Source: Brassica napus (taxonomy: Eukaryota > Streptophyta > Magnoliopsida > Brassicales > Brassicaceae). Taken from it: a stretch of DNA of 64,000 bases. The stretch's first letter is position 1. Each line of letters begins with the position of its first letter. Both the position numbers and the translations under genes were made by a program. The stretch spans positions 7,463,726 through 7,527,725 of the forward strand of contig NC_063448.1 in assembly GCF_020379485.1 (NCBI RefSeq). The letters run 5' to 3'. The notes under the pieces are model-generated. The model was given only the letters and a program-made list of their open reading frames with translations, was not told where the DNA came from and searched no databases. Of this stretch, positions 59,706 through 64,000 are shown piece after piece.

Positions 59706-60484
59706 CTACGCCTTCTTCTCGTTCTTGAGAAAGTGATCATCCATGTCTGCAGCCAAGCTCTTGGCGAATTTCATGTAGTTGATGGGTTCGGGCGAGCCTT
59801 CGTTGCTCCCATATCATGGTGACTTTGCAGACGCAGCCTTGCTCAGTCTTAGGGATGAACTGGAAGATGACGTCATACACCTTAAGCTGATCCATCAGGT
59901 GACCCTCAAGCCCTCTGGCCGACACCGCCATCTTGTCGTCGTCAAACTCTCTCTTCTCCGTGAGTACCTCTTGCTTCCCATCTTCGTACACAAGCCTAGA
60001 TTTAACAGAAAATGCTAGAAAGTTACATATATAGAGAGAGAAAAAAGTAAAAAGTGGACCGCATGTATATAGTTCCAGGACTTGATGGCACTGTGGGTGT
60101 CCCAGACGCCTTCGTGGACGTAGACACCTTGGATGTGATGGCCGACGGCATCCGAGAAGAAGTGGTTTTCGCACCTCTTGTAGTGATTCTTAGCCGACCC
60201 TTTAAGAGAAACCTCTGTCACCAGGTCCGGCCCAATACAAATATGGGCTGGAAGCAAAAAAATTTGACTGGTTACATATAAAAAAATAGAAAATGGTAGT
60301 TTGATGTACCCGAACCGAGCACCTCAAACACAATAATCGTAACCATAAACCAACTGCGCTACCAAAGCTTTTATCGAAAAGAAGCCGATATATTTCATAT
60401 TCTATGTAGATCCGGAAGCACATGCTTCCTTTGCTTGTGTCCAGGGCTGCTACCGTCTGTCACGTATGTTCCTGACATCGCCAT
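59706..60484 (-). pseudogene. Major latex protein-like (MLP) gene, broken by a MITE and indels
   Basis: Exon 1 runs 60060-60484: MAMSGTYVTD, then a MITE (60222-60455), then VTEVSLKGSAKNHYKRCENH and HHIQGVYVHEGVWDTH. Exon 2 runs 59706-59981: DGKQEVLTEKREFDDDKMAV, LEGHLMDQLKVYDVIFQFIP, CVCKVTMIWEQ, then a frameshift; the original frame continues as SPEPINYMKF ... DMDDHFLKNEKKA with its TAG at 59706-59708. Besides the MITE and that frameshift, a 2-bp insertion near the exon 1 donor turns the expected SWNYTCD into SWNYIHA. Without the lesions it would be a ~150-residue Bet v 1-fold MLP. It resembles the truncated MLP at 10462-10954 but differs in places (KREFDD versus KREVDD). Confidence 0.87.
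60214..60463 (-). mobile_element. hAT-like MITE with a tRNA-like core, inside MLP exon 1
   Basis: The insert is 60222-60455 (234 bp), flanked by tctgtcac at 60214-60221 and 60456-60463 (8 bp, part of the MLP codons for V-T-E). The plus strand starts caggtccggccc and ends cagggctgctaccg; the module ggaagcacatgcttcctt near the right end is shared with the MITE at 51285-51499. On the minus strand the core reads like a tRNA: A box tagcgcagttgg and B-box-like ggttcgggtac. It destroys MLP exon 1. Confidence 0.75.
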
Positions 60485-60594
60485 GGTGAAGCTTCTAAAA
60501 AGCTTTTGGTTACTTTTCCTTGGAAGAGTGTATTTTTTAATTGTTGTTTTCTGTATGGTTGATGCATAAATGAAAGTGTAGCCCTTCGTTTATA

Positions 60595-63500
60595 CACTAC
60601 AAGAAAACAGGGGGATTCTGATGGCCGAAATCGTCGGAAATTCGTCGGAATAGACCGATTCCGACGACTTTCTGACGAACTCGTCCGTCGGTATCGTTTC
60701 GTTGGAAAAAAAAAATTCGTCGGAATTTCGTCAGAACTTCCGACGACTTTCTGACGAATACCGAGAAACGTCATTCTGACGAACTTCCGACGATATTACG
60801 ATGCAGATACACGAGACCAGAGTTCATCGGAAAAACTACGTACCGACGGAGAATGTTCCTCGGACACTTCCGACGTAGAGTGTTCCTCGGTACATTCCGA
60901 CGGCCAACGGTCGTCGGAATATACCGACGGCCGTTGTCCGTTGGTAAATTCCGACGAACGAGGTTCGTCGGTAAATTCCGACGGATATATGTCCGTCGGT
61001 ATATTCCGACGACCACTGTCCGTCGGTATATACCCATTTTTTTTTCAAATTAATTTTGCATTTTTATATATTTTTTGATATTAATAAATTTAAAAAATCA
61101 AAAATTTAAAACTAATAATATTATAAAATTTAAATTCATAAAAACCGAAATAGGAAAAAAACATTCATAAAGTTTAAAATTCATACAAACCGAAATAAAA
61201 AAAAAACATTCCGAAAGTTTTAAAAAGCCGAAATAAACTAAGATGAACTCAAAGACATCAAACGATCTAGCTTCTGCATAATCTCGGTGTTGAACTTCTT
61301 CTGGGATGCCAACTCAGCAAGGATAGTGGCATTCTCCGAACGGATAGTGGCATTCTCGGAAAGGATAGTGGTGTTCTGCTCCTCCAATGCCCCAATCCGT
61401 TCATCTTTGTCATGTAGCTCCTCGAGAATCATGGGATCGGCATACGGAGCTTGTGAAGAAGATGCCGGATACGAAGAAGCACGACGGGCCAACCCAACTA
61501 AACGGCCTCCTTTCCTTTTAGGAACCGCCTACAAAAATATTTAAAGTAAGTAAATAGGGACAAGTAAGTAATCGACATTATTAAAAAAATATATTAATAA
61601 AAAAAATTACCTTTTCAACCATCTCATTTATTTGCAATAGAGACAGGTTGGTTGAAGCTCCCGTGGAGTCGCCGTCATCAGAGAGAGGCTGAGATTGGGA
61701 AACTATTTCAGCTTCCACCAAATCAACTACACCTTTGATCACGGGGTCCTGAATTTGACCCGTCGTCTTGTTGTAGACGATCAACGGGATTACCGTCATT
61801 TGCTTCGATCTAAAAAAACCGTCATTATTAGCCAAGAAATATATAAAATATTTATTTAAAAAATATAAAGATAAATAATAATAAAAAACTTACAAGTTCA
61901 TCCTCCTTAGTAGACATAGAGCAAGCGCCGAGGTTGTGCACATACATACCTTTCCCGCCACGATCGCTCTTCCGGTTCCTGGAGTTCCTAGAAGACGTCT
62001 CTGCAGTTTCTTCCTTCTCCCAATGAGCTATCAACTGCTCCCACACCGACCCGTTGATGAACCGTGGCTTCTTGTTCTTCTGCCAAACTGTCTTCCACGA
62101 GTTTATCTGCTTTGTGTAAGAGTCCATGGCCTTTTCGTTGAATTTCTTACGGACTGTTTCCGTAAGATCGGAGTGCCAGTTGAACTCTTGCTACAAAACA
62201 AACACAATTTAATAAGTAAATATATTTAAAAAAATGTTCAAACTTTAAAAAAATGAAGAGTTACTATACCGCGAACTGACGAAACCACAACTCTCGTTCG
62301 TCGGAAGGGATCACACTCCACTTTGGATATCCAAAACGGAGCATGGAGTACATCATCTGGTTGATGCTCCGGCTAATGCCATTTTTCGACTTGGTGAACC
62401 TTTAAAAAAAATACAAGTTAGCAAGTTAATTAAAGGAAAAAATATAACGGTACAAATAAAAAAATACTAACCAAGTGCTATGGCCTCGTCGTGGGTTGGT
62501 TTGGAGAAACGGGAGATGCTCTCGACCTGGTTGTTGAACCAATAGATGAACCGGCATGACCCCCGGATCCTATTGAGCAGCAGCGTGAGGGGCAGCGTGA
62601 GGGGCTGAGGGAGCTGGAGCGGGAATATATGCGGGAACCGAGTCATGAGACGATCCCGATGCATGGGAACTGCTCACCGAACTACGTCGAAGACGGGCTG
62701 CGGGGCGGACTTCATCCTCGGCCCTAAAAAAAAAAATTAACCCATCAAACATATTTTCAAATCATTTCTATTTTTAATGTTTTCATTTATATATTTACAA
62801 AAGGTTTTATAAACGTTTTTAAAAAAACTATTAAACCTTTTATATATATATATATATGTATACAAAATTATAAAATTTTTATAAATATAGAAAATTGTTG
62901 TTAAAAATTTATAAATGAAGAAAAATGTTGTTAAATATTTATATTTTTTTTTAAAAAACGTTTTATTATACATAGTTTATTAGTGGAAACTTATAAAAAA
63001 TTATAAAAAATTTTAAAATTTTTATTATACATGATTTACATATATATATATATATATGTATATATACAAAATTATAAAAAATTTATAAATATAGAAAAAT
63101 GTTGTTAAATATTTTTAAAAAATTTTAAAAACGTTTTATTATATATAGTTCATTACTGGAAACTTGAAAAACGTTTTTAAAAATAAAAAAAAACGTTTTA
63201 AAAAATCAAAAAACATTTTTAAAAATCAAAAAATGTTCCAAAAAAAACTAAAACAACAATCCAAACAACAATCTTAACTTATATATCCTAAACTATCCAT
63301 TCAATCCTAAAATTTTCAATCAAACAACCTAAAATCCGAGATCAACTTCCAAAACCCTAAACAATTGATAAAAAAGAAGGTTTGGGATGATTCTTACATG
63401 ATTTGGGGTTTGGGGAAGAGATACGAGGGTGAGGAGAGGATTCGCCGGTGAAGAGAGGTGGAGAAAGGCCGGAATCGCCGGAGAGGGGGAGAAATCGCCG

Positions 63501-63893
63501 GAGTGTTTTCGTTTTGTGAGAGAGAGGCCGCGGAGATAACGAAGAAGGAAGAAGAAGGGTTTTTATATCCGAGGATTCCGACGGACACGGGTTCGTCGGT
63601 ATTCCGTCGGTATAATTAAAATATACCAAATGCCGATTCGCAAAAATTTTCAAGCGGTTTGGTTCTCCCGGGCTAATTGAAATTCCGACGGAATGTGTCC
63701 GTCAGTATTTTCCGACGGACACATTCCGTCGGTATATTCCGACGGAATTCCGACGACTTAGTGTTTAGGGTGTTGATTTCAAGTTTCTAAATGTAAAATC
63801 CAAATCTTTGATAATATATATAGTATTTGCATAAAGATTTAACAATAAAAATGTTTTATAACACGATTTTACACAACAACACTTTTTGTAGTG
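60595..63893. mobile_element. CACTA element 3, 3.3 kb, upstream of the second MLP
   Basis: Ends are cactacaagaaaac at 60595 and ctttttgtagtg at 63893. Flanking triplets ata / taa do not match, so the duplication is eroded or an end was altered. Both subterminal regions (60640-61040, 63575-63760) are dense in ccgacgg / ccgtcgg motifs. It encodes only a Transposase_24-like protein (minus); 62760-63360 is AT-rich spacer. It starts 111 bp upstream of the MLP start codon. Confidence 0.82.
61238..62745 (-). pseudogene. CACTA accessory transposition protein (Transposase_24-like) with one stop
   Basis: Exon-like blocks: ~62475-62725 (AEDEVRPAARLRRSSVSSSH ... APHAAPHAAAQ, TAG, DPGVMPVHLLVQQPGREHLP), ~62270-62400 (RFTKSKNGISRSINQMMYSM ... 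ELWFRQFA), 61892-62190 ([55 protein letters not shown]), ~61610-61812 (VIPLIVYNKTTGQIQDPVIK) and 61238-61530 (VPKRKGGRLVGLARRASS, then a coiled coil of repeated SENATI units). Apart from the TAG at ~62570 the blocks read through. Same family as the gene at 30860-32373 but clearly diverged. Confidence 0.65.
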
Positions 63894-64000
63894 TAAGCTT
63901 ATATAAATATGATTGTATAAGTATATAATGTTAAGATGAGATGTTATGAAAACAATGATATGCATACATAAATATTTTAATGAGTTGTGATATTTGAACG
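63894..64000. other. AT-rich end of the window
   Basis: Nothing recognised. Confidence 0.4.

Noticed and set aside
60290..60370. tRNA gene within MLP exon 1
   Set aside because: Box motifs lie inside a 234-bp insert with 8-bp duplications and the acceptor stem does not pair convincingly.

Overview
This is a repeat-dense plant nuclear window. The gene remnants have closest recalled relatives in Arabidopsis and Brassica: an ANTH clathrin-assembly protein, an ER-body beta-glucosidase, a jacalin-related lectin and two major-latex-protein (MLP) genes. Introns are short, the background is AT-rich, and the repeats are typical Brassicaceae families (Athila, Harbinger, CACTA, Mutator-like, Helitron, SINE). 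A Brassica-type genome is the best inference; the species cannot be read from the sequence alone. All family assignments come from recognising motifs, not from searches.

Layout. 1-686: 5' part of an ANTH-domain gene (minus). 1655-1917: a MITE. About 1940-3200: an unidentified, less AT-rich, possibly organelle-derived block. 4194-6036: three tandem copies of a ~623-bp AT-rich unit. About 7.4-10.4 kb: a decayed PIF/Harbinger transposon (Myb-like ORF plus broken transposase) abutting a truncated MLP pseudogene, with a SINE in the MLP 5' flank (11113-11312). 13391-13794: a hAT-like MITE. 13884-17560 plus 27774-27929: one GH1 beta-glucosidase pseudogene (minus) of the ER-body type, split by a LINE-derived insert (15724-16947) and by ~10 kb of repeats: a Mutator-like element (MULE1, 18399-22487), a Helitron (22946-23902) and two minisatellite arrays. 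28913-29983: an apparently intact two-domain jacalin lectin, head to head with the beta-glucosidase start across a promoter holding a ~215-bp duplication.

30269-34755 is a CACTA element with two decayed genes. 36252-54251 is a Helitron broken open by a 13.3-kb Athila-type Gypsy retrotransposon (36648-49973) and by a non-autonomous CACTA element (49979-53014), which itself carries a hAT-like MITE. 55160-59579 is MULE2, a second copy of the MULE1 family. 59706-60484 is a second MLP pseudogene with a hAT-like MITE in exon 1. 60595-63893 is a third CACTA element just upstream of it.

How it fits together. Only the ANTH gene (incomplete here) and the jacalin lectin look like working host genes. 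Beta-glucosidases of the PYK10/BGLU18-25 group and PBP1-like jacalin lectins are known partners in the Brassicaceae ER-body defence system, so the divergent pair may be the remains of a co-regulated module whose enzyme half has died. The most unusual structures are the two MULEs. Both carry many palindromes with a GACGACTT...AAGTCGTC core and a long internal inverted repeat, and the short spacer of that inverted repeat lies in opposite orientation in the two copies.
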